A stretch of 64,000 bases of DNA, taken from contig OX030966.1 in NCBI GenBank assembly GCA_943735955.1, forward strand, positions 7,130,306 through 7,194,305, in the 5' to 3' direction. Below, piece after piece: positions 18,331-38,350 of this stretch. The stretch is from Piscicola geometra. Taxonomy: Eukaryota > Annelida > Clitellata > Hirudinida > Piscicolidae. Position 1 is the stretch's first letter. Every line of letters begins with the position of its first letter. The notes beneath the pieces were generated by a model. That model did no database searches and was not told where the DNA came from. It saw only the letters and a list, made by a program, of their open reading frames with translations. Position numbers and translations under genes: made by a program.

Positions 18331-19253
18331 TCCCTCATCCATCCCTCAGCCATCCATCCATCCCTCATCCATCCATCCATCCCTCATCCATCCATCCATC
18401 CCTCAGCCATCCATCCATCATTTCCCTCATCCATCCCTCAGCCATCCATCCATCCCTCATCCATCCATCCATCCCTCATCCATCCATCCATCCCTCAGCC
18501 ATCCATCCATCATTTTCCTCAATCTATCCACTTAATGTTTTTTTGATTGGTTCAAGTTTCTATCTTCTTCTGCTTCTTTGGTGGATGGGATGGTGGTAGC
18601 ATGGGGGGATAGAATTGTGGTTGCATGGGGGATGGAAGAGCGGATGGAATGGATGACTCATTAAGTGCATTTCCTGTCACAATGACTTCAAAGACTTTCC
18701 TCTAAAGCATTTCAAAACGAATTTGCATACCTCCCCTCTCCCATCACCATTCCTCCACTCTTCCAACATCGCTTCTACATTCATAAGAATCGATGAATAA
18801 TCCTCTTCCTTCATCGATGTTGCACCAAGGAATCAGCAGCGGCTTCATCTTTGATTGATTGTCTGTTGATGATTTGGCATAAAATCCAATTCTAAGCAAA
18901 AGACGTTGTTTCAACATCACTCGCCAGGGTGACTTGTTCGCTTGCGAGAGATCCAATCTTTGCTTTGATGATTCGCTCAAAGAAATCGACTGCAATTCAT
19001 GATTAATATGATGATGATGATTTGAACGCCTGGCCTCACTTCTGTTATTTCAAAAGATATTTGTTTCTTTCAAATCGACTGAATGGGCAAAGTGCCTCAT
19101 GCTTGCTCAGTCGATCAGATGAGCTTCCCATCAGATGCAACTTTTCGCTTTTTAAAGGCCTATGTCGCAAACAACAATCGAGTGAGCGATGCAAAAGGCT
19201 GATAATATCGCTACTGTCACTACTATTACTAGTACTAATACTACCACTACTAT

Positions 19254-19284
<31 letters not shown>

Positions 19285-19297
19285 GTTTGCACTGCTT

Positions 19298-19338
<41 letters not shown>

Positions 19339-19668
19339 GTTTGCACTGCTACTACTACTATCAGCATTACTGATAACTTATCACAAGTGCTTGGAGGACA
19401 ATGCATGACAAGGCATTGCTGAGTACTGTGCTGATGATAGTGTCGAATGGTAATTTCATTGGGCCATCTATAAGCCACCGAATGGCTGATGTCTACAGCA
19501 GAGTACACACAGAAAACTCATTTAATACGTAATTGAAAACTTTTGAACTAATTGTATAAATTATTAAACAGTTATTAACTTATTTAAATGATTTAATTAC
19601 TTTCAATAAACACAGCAAAGACACCACTGACGAAAAGAGTGCTTTAGAGTTTGAGAATCTGTCTAAGA
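18331..19668. other. CATC repeat and non-coding spacer
   Basis: (CATC)n with CCTCAGC interruptions at about 18334-18515 follows the stress-protein stop directly. A (TAC)n array lies at about 19235-19345. The rest shows no supported exon; the 5' flank of the acyl-CoA oxidase gene is at the right end. Confidence 0.6.
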
Positions 19669-28307
<8,639 letters not shown>

Positions 28308-29458
28308 GGATGTCGTCGTTGTTGCTGTTGTTGGGTTGTTGGAGTGTTGTTGTTGGTTGTTGTTGTTGGGTTGTTGTTGTTGGTCGATGTTGTTAGGTGT
28401 TGTTGTTGGAGTGTTGTTGATAGAGTGTTGTTGTTGGAGTGTGGTTGGGGTGTTGTTGTTGTTGTTCTTGTTGATGGGGTGTTGTTGGAATGTTGGGATA
28501 TTGTTGTTAGGCTGCTTTTGTGTTGTTGGAGGGCTTTTGTTGTTTTGTCGGTGAATTATTTTTGTATAGTTGGAAATGATGCGCGATGAAATACGAGAAG
28601 TTCAAATGAAATACAAAAAAACTTTCTAAAGAAGGCTGCAAGGCAAAGTAGTATTGGGGTCTCGAACCAGGCTCCAAAATATTTGATGGATAACAACTTT
28701 ATGATTTCAAATTATATAACAAATTTAATATTGACAACAGTTCTGTCAAGCAACCTTTCAAAAATCTTTCTTAAACTAATTGGAATAGCGAGTGCGTCTT
28801 ATACATTGTGTTTTGGGACAATGAACACAACGTTGTTTTCAAGAATGGCAGGAACGAGGACAGCTTTTGTTTTTATTTTGAAATTCTCCGGAAATGTGGA
28901 TTGAAAGTTGCCTCGCAACATATTTCTGAAAGAAAAGTTGGTGGTGGTGGTGATGATGATGATGATGGTGATGGTGGTGGTGATGATGATGGTGGTGATG
29001 ATGATGGTGGTGATGATGATGGTGATGATGATGGTGGTGGTGACGAAGAAAAGGGGAATAGTAAGAAAACGATGATAATGAATCTATTGGTAATGGAGAG
29101 TTACGTTTATCGCCCGTTAAACTATTAACTGTCATCATAATAACAGTGAGAAGAATAAGCTGGAAAGAAGAAGTGTCCTATACAAGGGAGTGCAAGCTGG
29201 AGCAGTGGCGGGAACTGAGGTGATGAAGCGACAGGAGCAGGAAGAGGCGGAAACAAGAGGAAAGCAAATGATGACATCGGAAATAAACGAATTCTCCGCC
29301 ATTGAGAGGGACCAGTGAGGTGTGAGGACAAGTGTATCGGAAAACAATGAGAAAGAGACGTCAGCAATCATTATCATGAAAAAAAAACAATAATAATAAT
29401 ACCTATAACAATGATAATACTAAAATGTAAAAAAATAAATGATAACAAGTAAGAGGCA
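28308..29458. other. GTT-rich repeat, LINE remnant and GAT/GGT repeat
   Basis: (GTTGTT)-type repeat at about 28314-28545 follows the oxidase stop. A degraded LINE fragment (28600-28920, listed separately) and a GATGATGGTGGT array (about 28940-29045) follow. No supported host gene. Confidence 0.6.
28600..28920 (-). pseudogene. degraded LINE reverse-transcriptase fragment
   Basis: The minus strand, with two in-frame stops, reads FPENFKIKTKAVLVP, then AIPISLRKIFERLLDRTVVN and LLSIKYFGAWF. This is the order and spacing of the N-terminal part of LINE reverse transcriptases (F-P-x-x-F-K-I-A-x-V-x-P, Y-R-P-I-S-L, K-I-F-E-R-L-L, L-L-S-x-x-Q-F-G-F). It is diverged from the LINE at 20.5 kb. Confidence 0.55.
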
Positions 29459-30801
29459 TCATAAGAAGGGAGTTCTGGCGCCATGGTGGTTGCGACACTT
29501 CCTCACGAAGCTGCCTCCATCGTCGTGGTGGTGGTCGTGGTGGTGATGGTGGTGGTGGTCGTGGTAGTGGTGGTGGTGGTCGTGGTAGTGGTGGTGGCTT
29601 CTGAAGAAGGTGTGGTGCTTGCGTTTGCTATGTTTGTGGTGATCGTTGTCGTTTTCATGACTGTTGTGTGTTCTTGTGTTGTTGTTGTTTGTGTCTGTTC
29701 TTGTGTTGTTGTTGTTTGTGTCTGTTCTTGTGTTGTTGTTGTTTGTGTCTGTTCTTGTGTTGTTGTTGTTTGTGTCTGTTCTTGTGTTGTTGTTGTTTGT
29801 GTCTGTTCTTTTGTTGTTGTTGTTTGTGTCTGTTCTTTTGTTGTTGTTGTTTGTGTCTGTTCTTGTGTTGTTGTTGTTTGTGTCTGTTCTTTTGTTGTTG
29901 TTGTTTGTGTCTGTTCTTGTGTTGTTTTGGTTGTTGTTGTTTGTGTCTGTTCTTGTGTTGTTTTGGTTGTTGTTGTTTGTGTCTGTTCTTGTGTTGTTTT
30001 GGTTGTTGTTGCTGGTGGCGTTTTTGTTTTTGACAAGTTCGTTGTTGTTAAGATTTTTATTGGGTATCATTTTATCGATGGCGTTGTTAGGTGGGGAAGT
30101 GTTGACGTCTCGTTTATGAAGACTCGTCGGGTGGATGTGTCTGTTGAGAGGTGTGTGCGAGTGGAAGGGGAGGTGGAGGTTTGGGAAAGGGTTGTGGTTG
30201 TGGGGGGAAGGGTTGTGGTTGGGGGGAGAATGGTTGGGGTTGTGAGAGGGAAAGTTGAGCAATTCTACGGGTTTTAAAAGCTTTTGATCCTGAAGAGATG
30301 AAGATGATGACGACGACGATGATGATGATGATGATGAAGACGATGAAGACGATGACGGTAATGATGATGATTCTGAGCTGACTGATTCTGGACACACGAG
30401 TCGCAGTTGTATTTGGTTGTTGATGGAGACTGCGGTTGGTCGACACGTCTTGAGCGGGTCTAGGACGGCAGGCGGAAGCTTTTTGTGATCTTTGGTGTTT
30501 GGAGGAGGCATGGGGCTGAGGGGCCTATGAGGGTTATATTCAGTGTCTTTGGTGGAGGAGGGTTGCGAAGGTGGTTGTGGCAGGTGAGGGGGGTAAGGGG
30601 GGTAGGGAAGGGGGTCTTGTGGTTGGGAAAAAGGTTTTTTGCCTGTAAAAACTTCCTCAACGTTAGAAGGAGGAAGGTTTGAGTGAGGAGAGAGAGGTAA
30701 GTGAGGGGAATGAGGAGAGAGAGGAGAGAGAGGGGAGGGGTGTGTGCCTTCAACCTCCCCCATGAAGACTGGGTCAATGAGGTTCTCAGGGTTCGGTTTG
30801 A
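29459..30801 (-). CDS. uncharacterised Pro/Asn/His-rich disordered protein, probable 3' exon
   Basis: I do not recognise this gene. The open frame of about 447 codons could be entered from an acceptor CCCACAG at 30802, giving KPNPENLIDPVFMGEVEGTH, or start at ATG 30763. It contains a Pro/Ser-rich part, EEVFTGKKPF, a poly-Ser run, a His/Asn/Pro region, about twelve copies of a 9-residue TRTDTNNNN motif and a His-rich end (HHHYHDHHHH). It ends GARTPFL. Residue use is unlike the simple arrays nearby, which supports coding, but much of it is low-complexity. It might belong to the membrane-protein gene starting at 36399; phases do not prove this. Confidence 0.4.
29664..30003 (-). repeat. 27-bp Asn-coding repeat
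   Basis: On the minus strand, 24- and 27-bp units encode (TRTD)TNNNN repeats. Unit lengths stay multiples of three, so the frame is kept. Confidence 0.85.
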
Positions 30802-30919
30802 CTGTGGGTTGCAGTGGGGAGTTGATAGAGCAGTAGACGGGTCAAGGTCGCAATAGAAAAGTGTGCACAAATTGTGTTTGTAGGTGGAAGAGAGGAATGA
30901 TTCTACGTTGAAAGATGTA

Positions 30920-31060
30920 TGCACACAAACATACTCTTGTGCACACACCATCCCATATACACACACTAACCCACATACACACACAAGCCCATAAGCACAC
31001 ACCAACCCACATACACACACTAACCCACATACACACACCAACCCACATGCACACATGCAA
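30920..31060. repeat. CACATACACACACTAACC repeat
   Basis: Degenerate 18-20 bp units of CCCACATACACACACTAACC. Confidence 0.8.
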
Positions 31061-31141
31061 ATATCAAAGCGTATATGTTGTGGTCGTGAAACTCTTGAAT
31101 ACAGAGAAGTGTACAGGTATGGCGTCACAAATATGCTTCAA

Positions 31142-31526
<385 letters not shown>

Positions 31527-31779
31527 TATGTTTGGCTTCCTCTTTATGTACACAGCATAAACATATACGACTGTCTTTTAAACTCCCAAATGCCACACTT
31601 CAACGTCTTATTTACGACTTTGTTATTCTTAATCTTTGATTCTTGCCCTTCTAATTCTCTTCCTCCTCACAACTCGCAAGCATCATCACCATTTCATCCC
31701 CTCTTCAACCAGTGATCACTGCCCGTTTATCCTCACCCCAACACTAATCATCATCATAATCATCACTTTCGCTTTTGTT

Positions 31780-32090
31780 CACTTAGTAAAAGGCGCTATA
31801 CAAATCATTAGTGATTGATTGATGATTGATTGATTGATGATTGATTGATTGATGATTGATTGATTGATGATTGATTGATTGATGATTGATTGATTGATGA
31901 TTGATTGATTGATGATTGATTGATTGATGATTGATTGATTGATGATTGATTGATTGATGATTGATTGATTGATGATTGATTGATTGATGATTGATTGATT
32001 GATGATTGATTGATTGATGATTGATTGATTGATGATTGATTGATTGATGATTGATTGATTGATTGATGATTGATTGATTGATTCACCCTC
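31780..32090 (+). repeat. LINE 3' tail expanded into a TGATTGATTGAT array
   Basis: AAAGGCGCTATACAAATCAT, the 3' tail of the LINE family, is followed by about 19 copies of a 15-bp TGATTGATTGATGAT unit. The microsatellite appears seeded by the TGAT tail. Confidence 0.85.
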
Positions 32091-32449
32091 TTCACTAATA
32101 TCACCTCCGTCCTCATCAATATCATCATCACCATCATCATCTTCGTCTTCATCATCATCTTCGTCTTCATCATCATTCGTTCATACTCTTTACTCTTATC
32201 GATTTCCATTTACATTGAACACTCACTCATTAAACAACACCATGTCGCATTCCTCCATTTATTCATTTCATTCACTCCCTCATTTACTTCTTTTCCTCTT
32301 CATCTAAAGACCCTATCATCATCATCGTCGTCATCGTCATCATCATCATCCTCATCATCGTCATCATCATCATCATCATCATCGTCATCGTCTTGATCAT
32401 CCTCATCGTTTTAGCATTTTATGCCTTCGAAACATCATGGAGACATTAT

Positions 32450-34150
32450 TATAACCTCCCTTCCACCCTCCACCAATCATTTACCTCCCCTCCACCCTCC
32501 ACCAATCATTTACCTCCCCTCCACCCTCCACCAATCATTTACCTCCCCTCCACCCTCCACCAACCATTTACCTCCCCTCCACCCTCCACCAATCATTTAC
32601 CTCCCCTCCACCCTCCACCAACCATTTACCTTCCCTTTACCCTCCACCAATCATTTACCTTCCCTTTACCCTCCACCAATCATTTACCTCCCCTCCACCC
32701 TCCACCAATCATTTACCTCCCCTCCACCCTCCACCAACCATTTACCTTCCCTTTACCCTCCACCAATCATTTACCTTCCCTTTACCCTCCACCAATCATT
32801 TACCTCCCCTCCACCCTCCACCAACCATTTACCTCCCCTCCACCCTCCACCAATCATTTACCTCCCCTCCACCCTCCACCAACCATTTACCTCCCTTCCA
32901 CCCTCCACCAATCATTTACCTCTCCTCAATCCTCCACCAATCATTTACCTCCCTTCCACCCTCCACCAATCATTTACCTTCCCTTTACCCTCCACCAATC
33001 ATTTACCTCCCCTCCACCCTCCACCAATCATTTACCTTCCCTTTACCCTCCACCAATCATTTACCTCCCCTCCACCCTCCACCAACCATTTACCTCTCCT
33101 CAATCCTCCACCAATCATTTACTTCTCCTCAATCCTCCACCAATCATTTACCTTTCCTCAATCCTCCACCAATCATTTACCTTCCCTTTACCCTCCACCA
33201 ATCATTTACCTCCCCTCCACCCTCCACCAATCATTTACCTTCCCTCCACCCTCCACCAACCATTTACCTTCCCTTTACCCTCCACCAATCATTTACCTCC
33301 CCTCCACCCTCCACCAACCATTTACCTCTCCTCAATCCTCCACCAATCATTTACCTCCCCTCCACCCTCCACCAACCATTTACCTCTCCTCAATCCTCCA
33401 CCAATCATTTACCTCCCCTCCACCCTCCACCAACCATTTACCTCTCCTCAATCCTCCACCAATCATTTACCTCCCCTCCACCATCCACCAATCATTTACT
33501 TCTCCTCATTCCTCCACCAATCATTTACCTTTCCTCAATCCTCCACCAATCATTTACCTCTCCTCCACCCTCCACCAACCATTTACCTCCCCTCCACCCT
33601 CCACCAATCATTTACTTCTTCTCAATCCTCCACCAATCATTTACTTCTCCTCAATCCTCCACCAATCATTTACCTTTCCTCAATCCTCCACCAATCATTT
33701 ACCTCTCCTCAATCCTCCACCAATCATTTACCTCCCCTCCACCCTCCACCAATCATTTACCTTCTCTCCACCCTCCACCAATCATTTACCTTTCCTCAAT
33801 CCTCCACAATCCTCCACCAATCATTTACCTCTCCTCCACCCTCCACCAACCATTTACCTCCCCTCCACCCTCCACCAATCATTTACTTCTTCTCAATCCT
33901 CCACCAATCATTTACTTCTCCTCAATCCTCCACCAATCATTTACCTTTCCTCAATCCTCCACCAATCATTTACCTCTCCTCAATCCTCCACCAATCATTT
34001 ACCTCCCCTCCACCCTCCACCAATCATTTACCTCTCCTCAATCCTCCACCAATCATTTACCTTTCCTCAATCCTCCACCAATCATTTACCTCTCCTCCAC
34101 CCTCCACCAACCATTTACCTCCCCTCCACCCTCCACCAATCATTTACCTT
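32450..34150 (+). repeat. 29-bp minisatellite
   Basis: About 58 copies of ACCAATCATTTACCTCCCCT followed by CCACCCTCC, with alternating variant types (CTTTACCCTCC, CTCAATCCTCC). Since 29 is not a multiple of 3, all three frames read the same peptide repeat; the 724-codon frame is an artefact. Confidence 0.97.
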
Positions 34151-34258
34151 CAACACCATCTCCTCTACCACCATTTCCTCTCCATCCTTTCTTCTCTCCA
34201 CCCTTTCTTCTTCCACCCTTTCTTCTCTCCACCTTTACATCTGAGCAGAAAGAGTCAC

Positions 34259-34382
34259 GTGTTTCCCATAGAATGGTCATTTCTATTTATAGGGGACACT
34301 TGGCGGGTATTTATAGACGTGTCGAGGCTGACGTCTGTGAGCTCGACACACCCGAGCATCCTCAAATCGATGTTATATCTCT
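34259..34382 (-). CDS. possible isolated coding exon
   Basis: The minus-strand stretch reads ERYNIDLRMLGCVELTDVSL and continues DTSINTRQVSPINRNDHSMG. It is non-repetitive and coding-like, bounded by GGAAG and by AC|GTGACT. It could follow the membrane exon ending at 35187 in phase, but the acceptor is weak and its 3' phase does not fit the exon at 30801. Function unknown. Confidence 0.25.
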
Positions 34383-34407
34383 CTTCCAGCTCGCTTTGTA
34401 AAGCCAT

Positions 34408-34682
34408 TTGTGTGTGTGTGTGTGTGTGTGTACGTGTGTGTGTGTGTTTGTGTGTGTGTTTGTGTGTGTGTGTGTTTGTGTGTGTGTTTGTGTGTGTGTG
34501 TGTTTGCTTGTGTGTGTGTGTTTGTGTGTGTGTGTGTCATCATCATCACCCCCACCTTCATCATTAGCTCTAATACTCTCTCCTATCTTCCTCCTCCTCC
34601 TCCTCCTCCTCCTCCTCCTCCTCCTCCTCCTCCTCCTCCTCCTCCTCCTCCTCCTCCTCCTCCTCCTCCTCCTCCTCCTCCT
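34408..34682. repeat. GT and (CCT)n microsatellites
   Basis: Interrupted GT/GTTT array at 34408-34540 and (TCC)n of about 31 copies at 34590-34682. Confidence 0.95.
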
Positions 34683-34904
34683 GCATCTTAAAGCATTCGC
34701 CTCAAACAATATCCTAATAGAAATGTTATAATCGAATTAACTTTTACTCACATGGATTCTTATGAAAAATATGTTTGAAAAGAGAGGAAGATGGATGTAG
34801 AAAGCAACCTAAGGCCGTGTTGACACCATGCAAGCTAGCCTTCTTCCGCTCCCGATCTCTTCCGCTCAATTATTTGTATATAGCCTCCTTCCTTTCACGC
34901 TCCC

Positions 34905-35178
34905 CTACCCAATCACCCCCCATACCCCCTAACCACCATGCCTCCTCCCTATTCCCCCTAACCACCATGCCTCCTCCCCATTCCCCCTAACCACCATGCC
35001 TCCTCCCCATTCCCCCTACCCAATCACCCCCCATACCCCCTAACCACCATGCCTCCTCCCTATTCCCCCTAACCACCATGCCTCCTCCCCATTCCCCCTA
35101 ACCACCATGCCTCCTCCCTATTCCCCCTAACCACCATGCCTCCTCCCCATTCCCCCTAACCACCATGCCTCCTCCCCC
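34905..35178. repeat. 29-bp minisatellite
   Basis: About nine copies of CCTCCTCCCCATTCCCCCTA followed by ACCACCATG, 29 bp long, with a variant carrying CCCAATCACCCC. Confidence 0.9.
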
Positions 35179-35186
35179 AAATTCAC

Positions 35187-36399
35187 CGATGGACGTGTAG
35201 ATGATGACGACGAAGACAGCCACAAGCAAGACTACACCTGTGGTCGAAGAGGGTGTGGTGGGAGGTGGAGGGAGTAGGTGGATGAATGGATGGTGGATGA
35301 AGCAATCGAGAATGAATGAATGGAAGATGAATGGATGATGGATGGATGTACCTGTGGTGATGAAGATGACGTTGAGGATGGTTTTGAGGATGGGATAGGA
35401 ATCCTCATCGTTGTCGTCTTCTCCTCGCTGGGCAGGCTCCGCTGGTCCCCTGTTGTCCTGCAGCACCTTCACCACCTGCATTGTCATGTGGGAGGGTTGG
35501 TGGGTGGGTGGGTTGGTGAGTGGGTGTGTTGGTGAGTGGGTGGGTTGGTGAGTGGGTGGGTTGGTGAGTGGGTGAGTTGGTGAGTGGGTGTGTTGGTGAG
35601 TGGGTGGGTTGGTGAGTGGGTGGGTTGGTGAGTGGGTGAGTTGGTGAGTGGGTGGGTTGGTGAGTGGGTGAGTTGGTGAGTGGGTGGGTTGGTGAGTGGG
35701 TGAGTTGGTGAGTGGGTGGGTTGGTGGGTGGGTTGGTGAGTGAGTTGGTGAGTGGGTGGGTTGGTGAGTGGGTGGGTTGTTGAGTGGGTGGGTTGGTGAG
35801 TGAGTGGGTTGGTGAGTGAGTGGTTTAGTGGGTTTGTGAGTGGGTGGGTTGGTAAGTCAGTTGGTGGGTTGGTGGGTGGGTTGGTGAGTGAGTGGGTGGG
35901 TTGGTGGTAGGTCAGGTTGGCTGGTTGGCTGGTGGGCTGGTGTCAATAATGACTTTGTTACTCGTTGCCTAAAAAGAATGGAGCCAAATGAGTATGTTAG
36001 GCATGCGGGGATATGAGGGAGTGGTGGAGAAGATGGCTGAGAAAAGATGGCAACCTTCTTGAGCACTGTGTACTCTTTCCGGTGCTTCAGTTTCTGACTC
36101 CACCCCTCTGACGGACCTGCTTGTTGCTGTTGTAGGTGTTGTTGCAGCAGTTGTTGCTGTTGCTGCTGTTGTTGCTGGGATAGTTGTTGCTGTTGCTGTT
36201 GTTGTTGTTGAGAAGGGTGGATGTTGTTTTGTTGGTTGTGTGGAAGGGCTGCTTGTGTGGGTTGTCCTGGCTTTTTAACTCCTTGTTGTTGTTGCTGTTG
36301 CAGTTGTTGTTGTCGTTGTTGTTGTCGTTGTTGTTGGCCAATGTCGAATGTCTTCATGCCATTGTACATGGAAGGAGGGATGCCTTCGATGGGGATCAT
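35187..36399 (-). CDS. uncharacterised single-pass membrane protein, N-terminal exons
   Basis: I do not recognise the family. Three exons join in phase: 36399-36055, 35475-35352, 35237-35187. Start ATG at 36399 gives MIPIEGIPPSMYNGMKTFDI, then a Gln-rich block interrupted by GVKKPGQPTQAALPHNQQ. The segment GWSQKLKHRKEYTVLKK joins VVKVLQDNRGPAEPAQRGED, an acidic stretch, and SYPILKTILNVIFITTG. The third exon completes a strongly hydrophobic segment GVVLLVAVFVVIIYTSIG, one predicted membrane helix at about residues 145-172. Basic residues before and few charges after the helix suggest a cytosolic N-terminus. Good donors and acceptors in phase support it. Downstream exons are uncertain (candidates 34382-34259 and 30801-29459). 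Confidence 0.5.
35490..35925. repeat. GGGTTGGTGAGTGGGT minisatellite
   Basis: Degenerate 16-bp GGTGAGTGGGTGGGTT units filling the intron between exons ending at 36055 and starting at 35475 (minus strand), C/A-rich on the coding strand and close to the acceptor. Confidence 0.92.
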
Positions 36400-38350
36400 G
36401 ATGCAGTGGTGAGAGGAAGCGAAGGGGGAATAAGGGAAAGAGAGAAAAATAAAAGAGAAAAAAATAGGAGGAAGAGGAGAAGGAATAAGAAGGAAGAGGA
36501 GAAGGAAAGGCAGAAGAAGGAGGAAGAGAAGGCTTGGAGTGGATTTCAAGAAGAACAGATTAAAAGAACAAATTGGATAGAAAGGAGGGCAAGGTAAAGA
36601 GGTGGGATGGAGAGGATGCAAAAGACTTCCTGCTTGGTTGGTGATGATCGCTGCTGTATGCGCCTAGGAGCATCAGTCAAGGCTCAAAAGAGGTTGATGT
36701 TGGTGAGACTGGCTCTGAGAAAGTCTTTAGTGATGGTTGTGAGGGTGGGTGGTTAGATGCTTGAGGGGCGAGTGAGTGGATGAGATGACAACTTCTGTTA
36801 TCCATTCTGGCATGACTCTATCTATCTGCTCTTTCAACATCATGGCATCCATTATGACCGAACAAAACTCCAAGTCCGTCTTGAACACTCATTAAGCTCA
36901 AGCAGACTTTCAAGATCAGTCAGAAGCATGGTAGTGTTCTTATTTGTTGGGGGCGAAACGACTCAAAACCATTTTTGGCTCAATGAAGCCTTCAAACTTA
37001 TTCAAACTCAAAAGTTACAACTTTTTATCAACTTCATAATCCGTTCCGAAAAATTCAAGCACACAAGTCAGTGGTGGACTGCCTTCAAAGCAGTTTCCAC
37101 CGTGGTGCTTTTGTCAGCATGCATCACCAATCTTGAAACAGGCTCGTTGGCTTATCTTAAATGTTGGCGTGTGTAACCTTTGAAAGTCATTCCATCAAGA
37201 TGTTTGCATTCGTCGTCGTCGTCGCTAGCACTCCAACACCACTCCATCCCTGCCACCACCACGCCCGCATTATATACACCTTTCCATTGCATAAGACCCC
37301 GTGCGCCCACCATACACACCAGGCGTCTAACACTCACGCACACACACACACAAACCAGTATGCACGTGATGGAAGCATCAATGAGCAAATGGATGACATC
37401 ACAGAGGGAGAATGCACAAGGCTTCAGAAAGACGAACTCACAAAAAACCGAAGAAATCCAAGCGTACAAAGAGATACAGCAAGCATACAAGTAGTCATAC
37501 AGACGGCATGACGACTGTATGTGGTTTCGTAGGCATCTTGTGTACACGCAGAGAAAGGCGAATGATGGTTGGTGTGCATGAATGAAAATAAATAACGCTT
37601 TTATGCAAACCTGAAAATAAAAAGAATGTTAACGATTCTATTTTAGGCCTAATCTCCATCCCCCTGTGATGCCAGTGATGGAATGATGGCAAGGATGAGT
37701 AATGGCGAAATAAAAACTAAGTTTCACATCTCCACTCCCAAATGAGGCACGATGTTTGTTCAACTAATGGTAGAATGTAATGGCGATAAGTTTTAGAGAA
37801 TTGATTCTCTTGTATGTAAAATTCAAATGAAATATTAATATTAATTTATATTATTAACTATACTATTTTTTGTGTGTATTTTTTACCATTTCTATAAACA
37901 GTCATAACATAGTGATCTTGAACATAGTATATAATACTTGTTGTTTGTAGGATATCTATGGTCTTGGAGCTCTTTCGGGTTTTCGTCCCTACGTTTGAAA
38001 TGGCCTAAAGAAAATTCTCATTACTGCGTATCAGTTAAGTCCATGAAAAATATCCAAATAGTTAAATTCCGGTTCAAAATGTGAAGTTTTTAGATTTCAT
38101 TTATAAAGAAATTAAATACAAAATATAAATTTATAACTATACAATAATCGCCCAACCTTTTAAATTTCAGTGAAAAGTGTGGTGATTGTTTAATCTTTTT
38201 TACTTTTACACTTTGCATTTTAAATTTCATTGATAGTCTAATATAATTAAAATACTTTTATGAAATTGAAAAAGTTATCGACCAAAAAATAATTTCAATT
38301 TCTCGTAGAACAGCTTATAATAGATTATTTATAGTTTGGTTTAAGATAAA
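36400..38350. other. intergenic, no gene recognised
   Basis: Left part (36420-36540) is GA-rich. A CA-rich patch lies near 37320-37350. The right part (37740-38350) is AT-rich and holds the 5' flank of the MFSD14 gene. Open frames near 37150-37550 exist on both strands but show no family or splice support. Confidence 0.5.

Noticed and set aside
28780..28939. Plus-strand coding-like stretch (VFWDNEHNVVFKNG)
   Set aside because: The opposite strand reads as a degraded LINE reverse transcriptase in the right motif order, a better explanation.
29483..30277. Val/Cys-rich plus-strand frames
   Set aside because: Antisense of the Asn-repeat exon; translations are simple repeats.
32393..34567. 724- and 607-codon open frames
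   Set aside because: Both come from a 29-bp repeat that reads alike in every frame; no start context or family support.
35187..35475. Two-pore potassium channel first helix
   Set aside because: The hydrophobic segment ending IIYTSIG faintly resembles such helices, but no selectivity-filter sequence (GYG) is found in the neighbourhood.
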